Below are positions 10,730 to 22,664 of a stretch of 64,000 bases of DNA, piece after piece (the stretch's first letter is position 1; the number at the start of each line of letters is the position of its first letter). Below the pieces are notes generated by a model that saw only the letters and a program-made list of their open reading frames with translations, was not told where the DNA came from and made no database searches. Source of the stretch: Ophiobolus disseminans (lineage: Eukaryota > Ascomycota > Dothideomycetes > Pleosporales > Phaeosphaeriaceae); contig MU006250.1 of NCBI GenBank assembly GCA_010093685.1, forward strand, positions 182,639 to 246,638, read 5' to 3'. The position numbers were made by a program, and so were the translations under genes.

Positions 10730-11652
10730 ATGGCATTAAAGGCCAGCGTCAATGAATCTCCGTACGCATGCACCAGAGTTCTTCGCATTGGTGAAGCTGA
10801 CATGCTCGCAGTAGAGATTGCCCCATGGTCAGCATCGCTTTCAGTATCAACGGCATCGACTACTCGTATCTCGTACCGGCTGGTCGCCTCAAATCATCTA
10901 GATACCTGGTCGACAAACTCCGCACTGCGCCAAGTGCGGCTCTCCCACATCTGTGCTTGGTCTTCAATTGCCGCCCAATAAATGGTAAGTGTATTCTCGC
11001 AACATGATGTACAGTACCCCTAACATGCTGACCCCTTGTATTAGATGTATGGCATTGGTAGATGACACGCTGCGCCATCGTTTCGAAGCATTTTTTGAAC
11101 ATCCGTCACAATCAGCCCGACCTTCGCACACAAGACTCGGTCGATCGAGACGACTACTTTGATCTTCTCGCTTGCTTCTGCCTCAGCCAGATTCTCGACG
11201 ACGACGCCTTTAAGACTGCGGTCACGGCGAGCCTCGCGCATCAATTGCGATCCGCCCGTAGCGAGCAAGCACACTTCATAGCCTGCCTGAAGCCCGACAT
11301 AGTGTATGATATCTATTTGCTGCTCAATCCGACGTCGCCTATGCGCGAGCTGATCGTCAGCGCCATGATGGAGCACGGTACTATTGCGGATATCGACGAC
11401 ATTATCAAGAACACCAATTATCCGCGCGAGTATGCTGCCGAAATCATGATCCAGAGCTTCAAGGAGATGCAACGCTATAGGGTAGCAGCAACGTCGACAT
11501 CACCCGCGGGTGTTGCTGAAGTACTGGCAGTCACTGGCGAAGAGGACCTACCAACGTACGTGAGCTTGACCTGGCAAGGCAAAGCAAACACATGGACTAC
11601 TCCCGGCAACACGTGGTACTGGTGTGGTACGAGCGTTTGTGATCATCCATGA
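10730..11652 (+). pseudogene. BTB/POZ-like protein, copy 1, frameshifted
   Basis: First of three tandem paralogues. Exons 10730-10761, 10815-10984 and 11062-11652 join in frame (introns of 53 and 77 nt). The product starts MALKASVNESP and contains the strand-rich N-terminal part and the IDDT-like motif shared with copy 2. In exon 3 the frame breaks: a run of six T at 11091-11096 is one base too long for continuity. From there the conserved helical part (DYFDLLACFCLSQ onward) is read in the next frame to the stop at 11652. The C-terminal Asp-Phe-Ala/Cys-x-Phe-His motif of the other two copies is not visible. This is either a recent pseudogene or a homopolymer sequencing error. Confidence 0.6.
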
Positions 11653-12062
11653 CTGGGAAACTGAGGCTCCCCTGGGAGTTGCCAATATCATGGAAGGGGT
11701 GTGAATATACAAGAGTGCTGACTGGGAACGCGACAAGGCATCTGGTACAGCAGAGTGTGTGAGTTGGCTCTTTAAGTCAAGTAAAAACTGCTCGCTGACG
11801 TTGGTAGCATCTGCAAATGTTCGAGGGCAATATCAGGCTTGAATGAGGCAAGAACTTCGCGACTAGGCTAATCTATGAGCAGTTTAATTCTAAGCATTAG
11901 CCTCACGATATTTCAAATGATCGAATTGATGTTGATTGTTTGTACCCGCAAACTCTGCTCACTCGATCAACCCTTGGAAGACCTTTGAACACTTACTGTT
12001 GCTAGACATTCTCAAGATCATTCTCACACCTCCACAGCTCCCAACCCACTTTTCCAGACAAT
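11653..12062. other. Spacer between tandem paralogues
   Basis: 410 bp between copies 1 and 2 of the BTB-like family. Presumably 3' UTR and promoter; nothing else seen. Confidence 0.5.
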
Positions 12063-12931
12063 ATGAACGGCCACAGCTTCCCACAGATCATCAGGCGTAG
12101 TCCAAGGTACAAGATCAGTGTAATTGTTCCTAGATTGAGATGCTTACTATATGCAATAGGAACATGGAAACCACATTCGTCTTCCATGTGCCAGCGAATC
12201 GACAGCTACCGAGCGCCCCAACGCATTACAAGGAATACCGCATCCCTTCATCTCGGCTGGCGCCAGCGTACATCAAAGAGCAAGTCCGTCGGCCAAAGAC
12301 AAGTCCTTACCACGAAGTTCCTATCATCACTATTGATGACACCACAGCTGCTCACTTTGACATCTACGAAGCCTGGCTGAAGGATGACGTGATCTATACC
12401 ATCCTGGACGTCGGCAACAGAACTCATACATCACTAGCGATGAGCTTGGGCCAGTCCATTGGTCTCTTCAAGAAGCCCGAGCCAAAGCTCACGCAAGAAC
12501 AGGCACTCGCGACTTACAATAATCTTCTCGGCTGCTACACGCTTGCGACTACCTTACATGACCGATACTTCCAAGATGCCGTCGCCAGCAAGATCGTCAC
12601 CGTCCTTCGCTCTACAAACAGTCACCAATCCCAGTTCATACGCCTGATCGGACGCAAAGGAGTCGAAGCTATAATCGATCGCCACGGCGCCATGTCGCCA
12701 CTCTTCGCGTTAATAGTGAGTGCATATGCTCGCTTCGCTACCGCGCATCAAATCGCAAATATAGCATTCTCGAACTATCCCGGCGAGTTCAAGAGTCATG
12801 TTATGAGGGACATGGCGCTGTTGAGGGCGAAGCAGCATTTTGATGGCGCGCCGGCGGCTGACTTTGCGGTTGGAGAGTGCCGGTTTCATATGCATGGCTT
12901 TTATCAGTCATGTTCGGTAAGACGGGGTTGA
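12063..12931 (+). CDS. BTB/POZ-like protein, copy 2
   Basis: Exons 12063-12106 and 12160-12931 (53-nt intron, donor GTACAAG, acceptor CAATAG) encode 271 residues. The short first exon ends just before an Arg-Asn pair, as in copy 3. The N-terminal half (residues 15-100) has the alternating strands and the DIYEAW helix start of a degenerate BTB/POZ fold. The C-terminal half (LLGCYTLATTL, DRYFQDAVASKIV) matches the helical BACK-like tail of BTB proteins expanded in Dothideomycetes. It ends with ADFAVGECRFHMH, matched by TDFAANECAFHWC in copy 3. BTB proteins usually act as dimerising adaptors, often for Cul3 ligases. The role here is unknown and the BTB call is by pattern only. Confidence 0.7.
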
Positions 12932-13121
12932 TATTTTGTCAAGGGTGCGTCGGCACCGAACCTTTTGTGCAATTGAGTTAGGTTGAGATCACGGCTACGT
13001 GGAGTGCCATTGATATGATATCACGATGTATTGTTAAGTAACCCGCCATCCTTTTATTGCAGTTTTCCTATCGTGATAGTATTGAAGTATAGTTACCCTC
13101 GCAAACCTTCTCATGCGCAAA

Positions 13122-13770
13122 TCAATAACGCTCAGGCACATTTTTCGCGACGCATCGTCTCCTCAAACACCATGCAACGATGACTACCGCCATTAATAGC
13201 ACAGCGCATGGTACACCCGCAGCCAATCCCACACTCGTACTCGACGGCTTGTACTTGGGCCTCTCCGAGGAACTGGCCGTGGGTGCCGATGATGTTTGCG
13301 TCGTAATCGTGCTTGACGGTGCGGTTGGATCTGCGCTCTTCGAGTGGCTGAGAGATGACGATGATGTAGTGCTCGGAATTGTTGACGACGACAAAGTTCC
13401 GCTCATCGATGGGCTTGAACTGGTTGGCACAGTCGCGATTTCAGACGCAGGTTTCGCCGACGGATATCCTGTGCGCGCATTAGTAGAAGCTGGGGGATAG
13501 AGTTCGAGACGAACTGGTGCATCGTTCAGTCGCCCACTCGTCAGCGCGTTTCGCATCGCCCGGGTCGCATGATTTTGCGGCGCATTCGTGGACATCAATC
13601 CACCATGTATTCAAGCAAAGACACGGAAGATTGTCTGCGGTGCACGTGTCTTTTGAAGGTGGAGCTCTGCTGTTGTTGTTGACACAAGTCGTGGCACAAA
13701 GCGGTAAGATGAGATCAGCTTGTACATGACTGATGCAGACAGCGAGCAGAATGAGTTTGGAGAGAAACAT
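13122..13770 (-). CDS. CFEM-domain membrane-anchored protein
   Basis: Exon 1 (13770-13515) and exon 2 (13468-13122) are joined across a 46-nt intron with donor GTTCGT, branch site CTACTAATG and acceptor CACAG, giving 200 residues. A signal peptide (about residues 1-18) is followed by a compact CFEM-like domain (about 22-85) with exactly eight cysteines, in the order C-x3-C, a loop, C-x5-C-x-C, C-x4-C, then a final C. A long Ser/Thr-rich stalk follows, then one membrane helix (GVPCAVLLMAVVIVAWC) and a basic CLRRRC tail. Fungal CFEM proteins act at the cell surface, for example in haem/iron uptake or host contact. This one is anchored by a helix, not an obvious GPI signal. Confidence 0.82.
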
Positions 13771-14417
13771 ATTCTAAGAGATCGGCAATGGCCAATGCGG
13801 TGATCCGAAGTAATGAGTGCGAGGAGGCTTGGAGTGCGCATTAACACGAGAGGCGAAGTCGTGTTCCAAGTTTTGCGATTGCGGTAACCTTGCACTGTAC
13901 CTCATCGAAGGTTGTACGATCATTCCAGGCACATTAATCAGAAGATACGAAGTTGTTGTATCTGGAATAACTCAATAACGCTACCCGAACTAGTTAGAAT
14001 GGTGGGTATTGTTTTCTTGCCCAAAGCGTGCTGGATTCATGACAGACTCGAGTTGCGACTGATTTATCGGATTCGAGTGCTAAAAGATGAGCGCACAGTA
14101 TGTTACCATGGTATTGCACACGAAGATCTTAAGGCTTGTTGTGGGTGTAGGCTAAAGCAGGTCGAGTTGCGATGCTGTGGGATGGGTCCGGGCTATCAGC
14201 CTCGGGGTTGATTTCTCTGGCAATCACGTTCATATGTATAGGTACCTTTTTAGGCTTGTTCACCCCATGAAGCTCAATGCGACCCCTTCAAGGCTCGCGA
14301 GCAAGGACTTGGGCAACAATCTGCACCTCCTAACTCAGACACTCACTCCGTCCACTCGTCCACTCCAATCGACTACCCCAACCTGTTATTCATACTAAAC
14401 CATAACATCGACCTATT
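13771..14417. other. Divergent promoter region
   Basis: Lies between the start of the minus-strand CFEM gene and the start of BTB-like copy 3 on the plus strand, so it should hold both promoters. No gene is supported. Confidence 0.5.
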
Positions 14418-15311
14418 ATGTCGACTCAGCAAGTTGGACTGCTCGGCGACAGGAAGTAAGTCTCGCTAGAACGGAGAGCCATCCTGAAAGTTCGTAGCGA
14501 ATAGCTTTGTAGCATACTCGACAAAAGGGTCATCGTCCGAGTGCCTATTGCCGCATCCATTACGTCCAATAGCGCACCTCCAACGATGAAGTCATACTTG
14601 ATGCTTCTGCCTGAGATCAGTTCGAGTTATCTTCGCCGTCAGTTCTTGAGAGATGACTGTATGGACATTCATACGACAATCGACCGTCAGCTCGACATAT
14701 ACGAAAACTGGCGGTGCACGGGGGAGGTCAAGACATATCCGGAGTTAAGGAGAATCAGCAGCAATTTTGTGATCACCCTGCAGTCTGCCCGCGCTGATTA
14801 TGCCGACTTCATATCGTCTTACGACCTCGCCGTTCTCCTTGAGGAAAAGCCGTTCCAGGACGCAATCATCTCGAACATCATCGTTCGCCTTCGGAGCTAC
14901 CTGCCTGACGACGGGGATTTCATCCAGCAGCTTACGACTCATCTCGCCAACAAGATGCTTTTGAGATATGGGAATGATTCGCCCCTATATCGTCTATCAG
15001 TACAAGCGGCGGCTCGATTCGGATCACTCCAGCAAATCGGGATGTTCACAAGTGCGGCTTATCAATCCGCCTTTCGGTCAGATCTGATGATGTGGCTGAC
15101 GCAGCTCCGGGAGAAGCACAAAGGATCAACAGACTTTGCGGCGAACGAGTGCGCGTTTCACTGGTGCCGGACCGAGGGGTATAAAGGGACTACTATCGTT
15201 CCGCAAAGAGGACCGTACACCCATGCAAACCTCAAAACATCGCAGTATCAGGGACCTGTTCAAGGAGCCTCGCACGACGGAAGACAAATCTATTCCCTCC
15301 ACAGCAACTAA
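14418..15311 (+). CDS. BTB/POZ-like protein, copy 3
   Basis: Exons 14418-14455 and 14513-15311 (57-nt intron, donor GTAAGT) encode 278 residues. The intron splits the Asn codon of a Gly-Asp-Arg-Asn sequence, equivalent in place to the intron after Arg in copy 2, which supports common descent. Shared landmarks with copy 2 are QLDIYENW, then a Phe-Gln-Asp-Ala helix (residues about 155-165), a Ser-Pro-Leu-x-x-Leu segment and a final TDFAANECAFHW. The last 45 residues have no counterpart in the other copies. Their codons overlap the start of the following HET pseudogene by 89 bp, so the natural 3' end may have been replaced by rearrangement. Confidence 0.68.
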
Positions 15312-17280
15312 TATTTGGGACATCCCCAGCGAATTCTGCTCCACTTGTACAGGCATTGACTGGGACTCTGCTTTCAAATTCGGTTCGCCTTTCCCGGTGC
15401 GGAAGGTGTTAAAGGTCGATTTACTTGAACCGTCAAGGTGCGCAATCGACGACTTCCTCATCAAAAGCTTAGGATGCTTTCCTCAGCAGTCCCAACATGA
15501 CCTCCTCGCCATCAAGGTCGAGCCATCTCTCACGCCTCTTCTCAATAGTACGAATGCAACTGTGTTAGGTCTTGTTCCACAATGGGACTTTGCCTTTCGC
15601 TCGTTCTTCTCTTTAGAAAACAATATCATATTCGAAGTAACCGAAGAGACGGCCCATACCTTGAAACCGATCCCACCGCTGGTCAATTTGAACATGATTC
15701 GACCATGGCTTGATCTGTGCTTAGACTGGCGCACAGAGTGCTGTGGTTCATCAGGCACCGAAGCCCACGAATTGCAAGTCATCGATTGTTCGACTCGCAG
15801 AATTGTTCCTTGTCCATATGGTGCGGAGTACGTCACATTGAGTTGTGTTTGGGGTAAGAGCAGTCATGCAACGGATGGATCGGGTACTTTCCAACAATTC
15901 TCCGATTCGGGAAGTCTCCCCCAAATACTGCCCCTGTCAGTTGAAGATGCGATTCTAGTCACGTTGGGTGTCGGTTACCAGTATCTCTGGATCGACAAGT
16001 ATTGCATGGATTCCATCGACGCTGCTTTCCACGCCATGCTCAAACAAATGAATCTTGTGTATCATAATTCCGTACTCACCATCATTGCGGCAGCAGGCAC
16101 AGATACTTCTTCGGACTGCCCGGCGTCACCCGAACTAGAGATGGAAGTCCTCAACTACGCATAGGCAACCGTGACCTTGCCTCGGTACCGATGTCAATCA
16201 CCAAAAACCTACAAGCTAGCACATGGAACTCACGTGGTTGGAGACATCAGGAAGGATTACTCGCAACAAGACGGCTTGTCTTTACGGGAAAGCATCTATA
16301 CTTCGAGTGCCAGGGCTACTACCGCTTCGAGGGAATTACATGGTCACCTGATACGCTTTGGAGGCTTCATGATCATGGCAATCAGAAGTTTCGAAACGAA
16401 ATACAGGCAAGAACGAGTGATGAAGTTCTTAGCCGAGCAAAGAAACCGGGAGTATTTCCAAGTGACAGAATCGGCGGAGGTATTGCGGGCGCCTCTTGAC
16501 ATATGAGAGCGACTTTATTAATGCAATGTTGGGGTCGTCCGAGTTGTTCAAACAAAAGCGGCAGATCTGACACATCTGGGGTTTGCCATATCCCATCGAA
16601 GATCCGTGCAAGCCCTCGCGCAGCTCGACCGCCATATTGCGACATGCAGCATTCGTAAATACTTTGCTCTGGAGACTCCATGCGAAAAGCACTCGCCGCG
16701 AAGGATTCCCAAGCTGGTCGTGGACTGGATGGCACGGTACAGTGTTCTGGTCTGACCCTCAGAACAACAAACTCAAGCCTGAAGCAGACTTCTGGGGCCC
16801 AGTCAATGTACAATATCGAACAAAGAATTTTCAATCGCGTTGGAAGACACGAATGGTTCGCTCCTTGACTGGGTTATGTGTCAGACGATCGGTACAAGCA
16901 CCTTGAACGTCCAACACCAACCTCGATCATACAACAATGAGGACCTCAGCCAGTTCATACACCTGGCCTGCCAAATCAGCGTCTTGTATCCGCCTTCATC
17001 TGATCCAAACAATAAGTTTTATCTGGAAAAAGACTTCTCAAGCGCTACGGAGGGCTCAGCAAAATTGGTTATCGATGTTGAAATGGAAGTATTAGATTAC
17101 TCACCAAGTCAGGCTACCCACATTGTGTACATGCCATGGATCGAAGAGTCTCGGTGTCTCGTTGTGAGAAACTGTGGCACTTTCTGGGAGCGAATAGGAA
17201 CAGTAGTGGTTTTCTTGGGGAACGGAACAGTACTTATTGCTGTAGTCAAAAAGACTTGGATGAAAATTCGATTGGGCTAA
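15223..17280 (+). pseudogene. HET-domain gene, disrupted
   Basis: Starts MQTSKHRSI at 15223. It carries HET landmarks in order: YVTLSCVWGK (about 15830), YLWIDKYCMDS (about 15980), STWNSRGWRHQEGLL (about 16230), LTYESDFINAM (about 16500) and FPSWSWTGWHG (about 16710). They are not in one frame. Near 16110 one base is missing between the Thr-Ser-Ser and Leu-Pro-Gly codons; a second shift occurs near 16485; a TGA at 16565-16567 interrupts the third stretch; another shift occurs near 16850. No GT-AG introns explain these. HET proteins trigger incompatibility cell death when active; this copy should be dead. Its first 89 bp overlap BTB-like copy 3. Confidence 0.8.
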
Positions 17281-17597
17281 CGGTCGCTGCGAATACGATC
17301 CTCCTCCGACTGACCCCACGAAGGTGTTGTTGTCGATCATCGCCCACGCCTGTTCCTTTGACATCAAATGCTCTGTTTCAACATCTCGGATATAACATAT
17401 CATCTGCCAGCAAAACATTCGTAAATACCATTTCGAACGGTCAGTCGAGAATGCTCATTAGTGGCGGTTGACTATCTAGTTGATGCGCCATTCCTGCTGC
17501 AATGTGCTGTAAACTACCAAGCCTTTCTCAAGAAAGACAACCGTTGTGCAACCATGCAGCTGCAGTCACCACACCATTTTCGTTCACCCTCCATGTT
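17281..17597. other. Short convergent spacer
   Basis: Between the 3' ends of the HET pseudogene and the P450 gene; nothing seen. Confidence 0.4.
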
Positions 17598-19381
17598 TCA
17601 CTTGGCGTAAAAGGTACTCATACGATACTTCGTCTCCCCCTCGTACGGCGCAAGATCCGCCAGAGCTTGTTCCCCTTCGCGAATGATCGCAGTCTGTATG
17701 CGCTCGCTTCGTGGCTTTATGCTGACCAAAAAAGGCTGAGGACGCATGTTGAGGCCATTCCTTTCAGCGTGTTAGCGAGACACCTCCGTCAAAACGCTGT
17801 GAGCCTTACGTGTAGTCAAAGATGTCCACCGGTATTGGTTTCCCATTACCATCCAGCGCGGACTCGATTTTGAAACCCCAAAGGAGCCGGGCAATAGTCA
17901 GCCATGTGCCTTGTTCTGCCAACGCCTGGCCTGAGCACACTCGACGACCCCATCCGAACGTCATGTATCCACGCTCGCCCGGGAACGGCCGGGCATCGGG
18001 ATGGTCTTTCAGGAAGCGATGAGGGTTAAAGCGGTCAGGGTCTGGAAACTCCCGGTCGTTGTGATGGATTGCCCACACATTTCCTTGCACCCAGGTTGAC
18101 TTCGGGATGAGATAGCCATTGTAGTAATCATCCTGCGTGGGCGCATGCGGTTGTCCGCCGATGATCGCAACTGACCGCCATCGGAAGACCTCTTTCACAA
18201 AAGCGCGGACGTACGGTAGATGCGCATCGTCATCGAACGACGGGCTCCTGTCAGGCCCTACAACACGATCTAGCTCCTCCCACGCTGAGATCATGGTCTC
18301 AGGGAAAGCGCGCATCGCCAGAACAGCGGTGATCAGGGTACTGCTCGATGTATCCGACCCAGCACCGAAAAGGTTCCCAGCCATCGCCGAGATCTCCTTC
18401 GGTGCGAGATTGAGCTTTGGCTGCTCCTTAAACAAAAACTTCGCATAGCAGTCTTCGTGCCCTGGCTTCTCGTTCGCTTCATGCGCGAGCGAGTAGAAAA
18501 AGTCGTGGCCACGATGCGATGCTCTTTTCGAGCCAAGACCATGTTTCCACGGCGCGTACTCGGTAGGCATCCGGGCGAGAACAGGGAAGGTCTCCATCAA
18601 CATAGGAAATGTCTTTCCTGGTACGTTGAGGTCTGCTGCGCGGTGCATCACCTTGATGACCTCGGTGATGATGGGGTCGGTTGAACTCGCTACCCTTCGA
18701 CCAAATCCAATGATGGACACTACACTGGTTGCGTACCGTTCAAAGTGCGCGACATAATTTTCCGGCGTGCTCAGAAGATCAAGTGCAACGACTTTACTCT
18801 CATCATTTTGGAAGTCTCGGTAGCGCTTGACTTGTTGGATCCCGACCCCTTGGTGCATCAACTTCCTCTGGACACGGAAGCGTTCTCGTTGCGCAGGCGT
18901 GGTGGTGTACATGTTCACAAGGTTGTTCTGGCCCGCACCAAGCTCTGCGAAGACGAGCATCCGTGGTCGCGAACAGTAAATACCTGCTCTCTTGTCCAAC
19001 AACTCGCTTGCGGTCCAGGCATCGTTGATCCATACCGTTGGGTTTCGACCGATCCAAAATGTGATGAGGGGCGTGTTGTACTTTTTGGACAGCTCTTCAA
19101 AGTAGATCCATGGCTTGTTATCGGGTAGTTGAAAGGTATTTCCAATGATGGGGTATGGGAAGGGTCCAGGTGGCTGGATGTTGTCAGTTGCATGGCCTGG
19201 CTTTCGTGGCTTCCATCCTCACCATCTTCGACCGCAGGTGCAGCATCCACGCATAGTCGGCAAGCACGCCCAAAGTTGCAGTCACGAACACCGCCAAGGC
19301 GACATTCGTAGCTCCGAATTTCGAGATGCCATGCTGCAGATAATGCAGCGGCAACGCTTCGAAGAGTTGTTCAATGGCCAT
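17598..19381 (-). CDS. Cytochrome P450 monooxygenase
   Basis: Three exons on the minus strand, 19381-19223, 19173-17810 and 17760-17598, separated by two 49-nt introns with good CTGAC and CTAAC branch sites, give 561 residues. An N-terminal membrane anchor (about residues 25-45) is followed, across intron 1, by the hinge MPPGPFPYPIIGN. The I-helix AGSDTSSS, the KEVFRWR (ExxR) motif and the haem loop FGWGRRVCSGQ, with the haem-ligand Cys at about residue 466, are all intact. Intron 2 lies just before the conserved Asn-Gly-Leu-Asn-x-Arg-Pro-x-Pro tail, so stopping at the genomic TAA at 17807-17809 would truncate the protein. A microsomal oxygenase of unknown substrate. No synthase gene lies beside it. 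Confidence 0.93.
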
Positions 19382-20423
19382 GGCTCGTCTCTGCCTCTAG
19401 GGACCTGTTCTTGTCACGCTCAGGGTGATTTATCGATATTGCAAACCGCTCTTATGTCCGTAATACACCCAGAGAGGTTTGCATTAGGTAGCGAAACCAA
19501 TTACCGAAGGGCTAAGTCAAACGGGTGGCAGGCGTAGCGCTACCATCGTGGGCGTCCTGCTGCTGCTGTCTGCACGAGGCTGCCCACGAAGGAGCTGCTA
19601 CCCCACATTGCAATGGTGGGGCATGGTGACCGGCTAAAGTTTGCCAGCGATGCCATGGTACGTGCCGTCCACGTGCCAACATTGGAATCGTCTTCTCGGT
19701 TGTGAGGGGGCTCGAGGTGCAGTGTGGTTCGAGTTTGTTTAGGGTCCTGGAGTTTGGTGGCAAGATTGCAAAGCTTTGACCTCACAGCCAAACTTGTCGT
19801 GCGGGCACGAATTTTGCCTCAACACCTTCGATTTTCTTAACGTAATGATCGCGGTCTCTTCCCAGACTTTGAGACGTATTTCCGTTAGATTATGGGGAAA
19901 CATCCATTGGGTCGCTATGCAAATTTGAACCACTTCGCCTCGGCGGATGATCGCTACCATACTTACATGACCCTCAAGCACACGAGCATGACTATAGCGG
20001 CAGTATGACTGGTTCTGGCGGATGTTAATGCATCTAAGATTGCTCAAAAACCATGGAAGACATCTTAGACATGTGTTCTGTGATATATTTATCAAGTCAT
20101 TAAACCTCCCAGCGCGACGTGCAACATGAGCGCTATCGCGGGCAACATGTAAGGCTGAATATATCTTCTTCTCCGCCTTTCCTTTTAAACGATCATCTTC
20201 AGTGCGTTCGTTGAATTGAGAATGCAGTTGAAATCATTGCGGATTGAGGTAAAGGATACATCTTGGTTACCGGCGTGGGAGTAACCACGTTTGAACAACC
20301 TCGGGGTCCAAAGCTATTTCACTGGATCAATTGGATTGCAAGCACACTTCCTCTTTCGCTAGTCTTTTTCTTCAAATTTCGCATACTTCACATTCACTTC
20401 GAAATCCGAACGCAACCCCCAAA
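19382..20423. other. Intergenic, no gene seen
   Basis: Promoter side of the P450 gene and 5' flank of the F-box-like pseudogene. No supported ORF. Confidence 0.45.
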
Positions 20424-21799
20424 ATGGAATGCTTTGCGCCACCTATTCCAAATATGATAAAAGCTCCGGTCAACTGCTTCCTGCAACTTCCGCATGAGAT
20501 GATAGATAGTGTTGCACGCTACCTCGATAGAAATGACCTCCTAACATCTCGTGAAGGTAGCTGTACTGAGATCGTGAAAGCTATGGATTTTGTGTTTGTA
20601 AGTAGCGCTCCACATCAAGTCATCGTCCTCAATCTGAGGTATCAAGGACGCAAATTCTTCACGAGTAGAAACTTGAAGACAACTATAGAAGACCTCGATA
20701 TCCTACAAGGTATCGCAGGTACCCCTCGATTAGCCAAACACATCCAGAGACTCTGTATCGAGCTGTGTGTAGACCTACCGAAGGAGGTCACGTCGAAGCC
20801 GTTTGACGACATATTAAGAATGCGCCTACCGTGCAACAGTCTTACTCGTTGCCGTAGTATCTGGTTCATGCGGCTCAAGTACATCTTTTTCCGGACACCG
20901 AAGTTGGTTTACTGTGTTATTCGTGGGCCCCCAATGGTCACGAAAATGATGCGGGACGACCTCGATTTCAGCCTTGACTCCGAGCAACTTATCTTTCTAG
21001 GACAGAGTGGAGCACACAAAGACCAGCCCCTATCCCATTGGCATATGGACGGATACCATTCTCCTCGAGCGATACTACACGGCCTTGTAGTAGCTCTCGA
21101 GTGCCACGGTGTGGCTTCGCCACTTTGAGATGGTCGGCTCCACTCTCTTCCCATACTATCCAATGTTGGCCCCAACGACATCAATCTTACTCAGCCTGGC
21201 TGTCTCTTCGAGTATGTGACATCTAACGACGCTCATTCTGGAGCTTGATATGTTCCGCGCTGATGGATTGACGGCAGCCACGGCCTTAGTTGGGGTCCTT
21301 CAACACAACACCGGCTTGGGCTCCTGTTCTTGAAAGTCTTATCAAAGCGCCATTCCGTCTCCGATTCCTTGACTTGACGGGCTTGCGCACGGTCGGACCG
21401 TGGACTTTGGATCTCTTGATTAAGCGACACCCGAGCTCTTCACGCATTCTCATTCTCAAGGACACCGAGTTCTTTTATCCAAACAGCTTCCGAGCCTTCT
21501 TCACCCGCCTCGCAGAAGCTAATCTGGAGTTTTTCCATCTCCAAACTTTCTGGGTCAATGAAAACTCGCTCCTAGAGACAGTTTTCAGAGCACGAGTTCG
21601 CCGTCAGGGCAACACGTGGTGGAGTACAGGAATGGAGCTTCCCTACGCGGACCAGGACGAATGGGTTTATTGGACCCAAGATGGTATATACGATGAATAC
21701 AGGGGCCTGGCAGATGGGAAAGAGTTGATGAAGCGGAAAATGAGATGGCCCATCGAACTGATAGACAGTGGCTCTCTACCTGAGATACAAGGGTGGTGA
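20424..21799 (+). pseudogene. F-box-like protein gene, disrupted
   Basis: The first true ATG is at 20424. The N-terminus carries an F-box-like segment (FLQLPHEMIDSVARYLDRNDLL, about 20480-20550), and LAKHIQRLCIEL follows, as in fungal F-box/LRR-type proteins. The frame meets TGA at 21126-21128, then continues in the same frame with coding-like sequence (LPILSNVGPNDINL) to further TGA codons near 21247 and 21265. After that, coding sense moves to another frame (about 21290-21799), which ends with a Trp-rich tail. CGA-to-TGA changes would explain at least the first stop. F-box proteins recruit substrates to SCF ubiquitin ligases; this copy is probably inactive. Confidence 0.6.
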
Positions 21800-22664
21800 C
21801 GCAGCGAACTCCAGAGGAAAGCTTCACACGTGCGCATCGTTAGCGTCACGTTCGAGCTTTTAGCGCGTCGCTCTGTTTCGCGCTTCACTTCCAGACGACA
21901 ACATCTCATCAGCACTGGCATGCGGTAAATGATCTATCTTAATGTCTCCATGAACCCGTTGGTTCAAGCGGCGTTAAAACGCGGTAGCTGCAACTAATGG
22001 AGATCCATACCTCTCCCAGGCATGCTACACGGCATTATCAGTCCGACGTTACCGATCTCCCACTTTACCCTCACCAATAGACTAGCGACATCAACCTTGA
22101 ACTGGCGGCTATTCGCGAACTAATCTTGACGTGTCAAGTGACATGTCAACACCCTAAGAGCTTACGCCCATCTACTCCAGCCGGTCATGCACAAGCGCGA
22201 ATCGGTTTACCCCAACATCTCAACTACCGGCAACGCCACAAGTTCACATCTTGTATGTACCACCAGTACCGCCTTTCAACACGTGCGCGAAGCGCGCCGC
22301 CGCGTGGAGACAAGAGATGCAGAACCAGCATCATACGGGAAAGATGAGACGGGAGCCCATGCCTCCCCCGCAAACCCCACAGTTTAGTATCAAACATATC
22401 TGGGGTAGCGCAGACTAAGCTTTGGGAGGCACTATCGGCAGATTAATGGGACAGGGGTGCAGCCTTGCTTGACGATCTGCATATCAGTCTGGAAGGATGG
22501 GCATCGTGGCAAGTCATTGATGTTGTGCAACGATAGATCTTTCTTGCTGTTAGCACACTTGTCAAACCTTCGTCAGTATTCGCACCTTCTCACCACCTAG
22601 GAGGTGACGAGTTCAGCTACATCTATACACGCCAACCAAAGCAAAAGAGCTTCGAACCAAAATC
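21800..22664. other. Intergenic, promoter side of the MFS gene
   Basis: No supported gene. Confidence 0.45.

Noticed and set aside
13180..13500. Plus-strand frame of 106 codons
   Set aside because: It lies opposite the Ser/Thr-rich exon of the CFEM gene and mirrors its composition.
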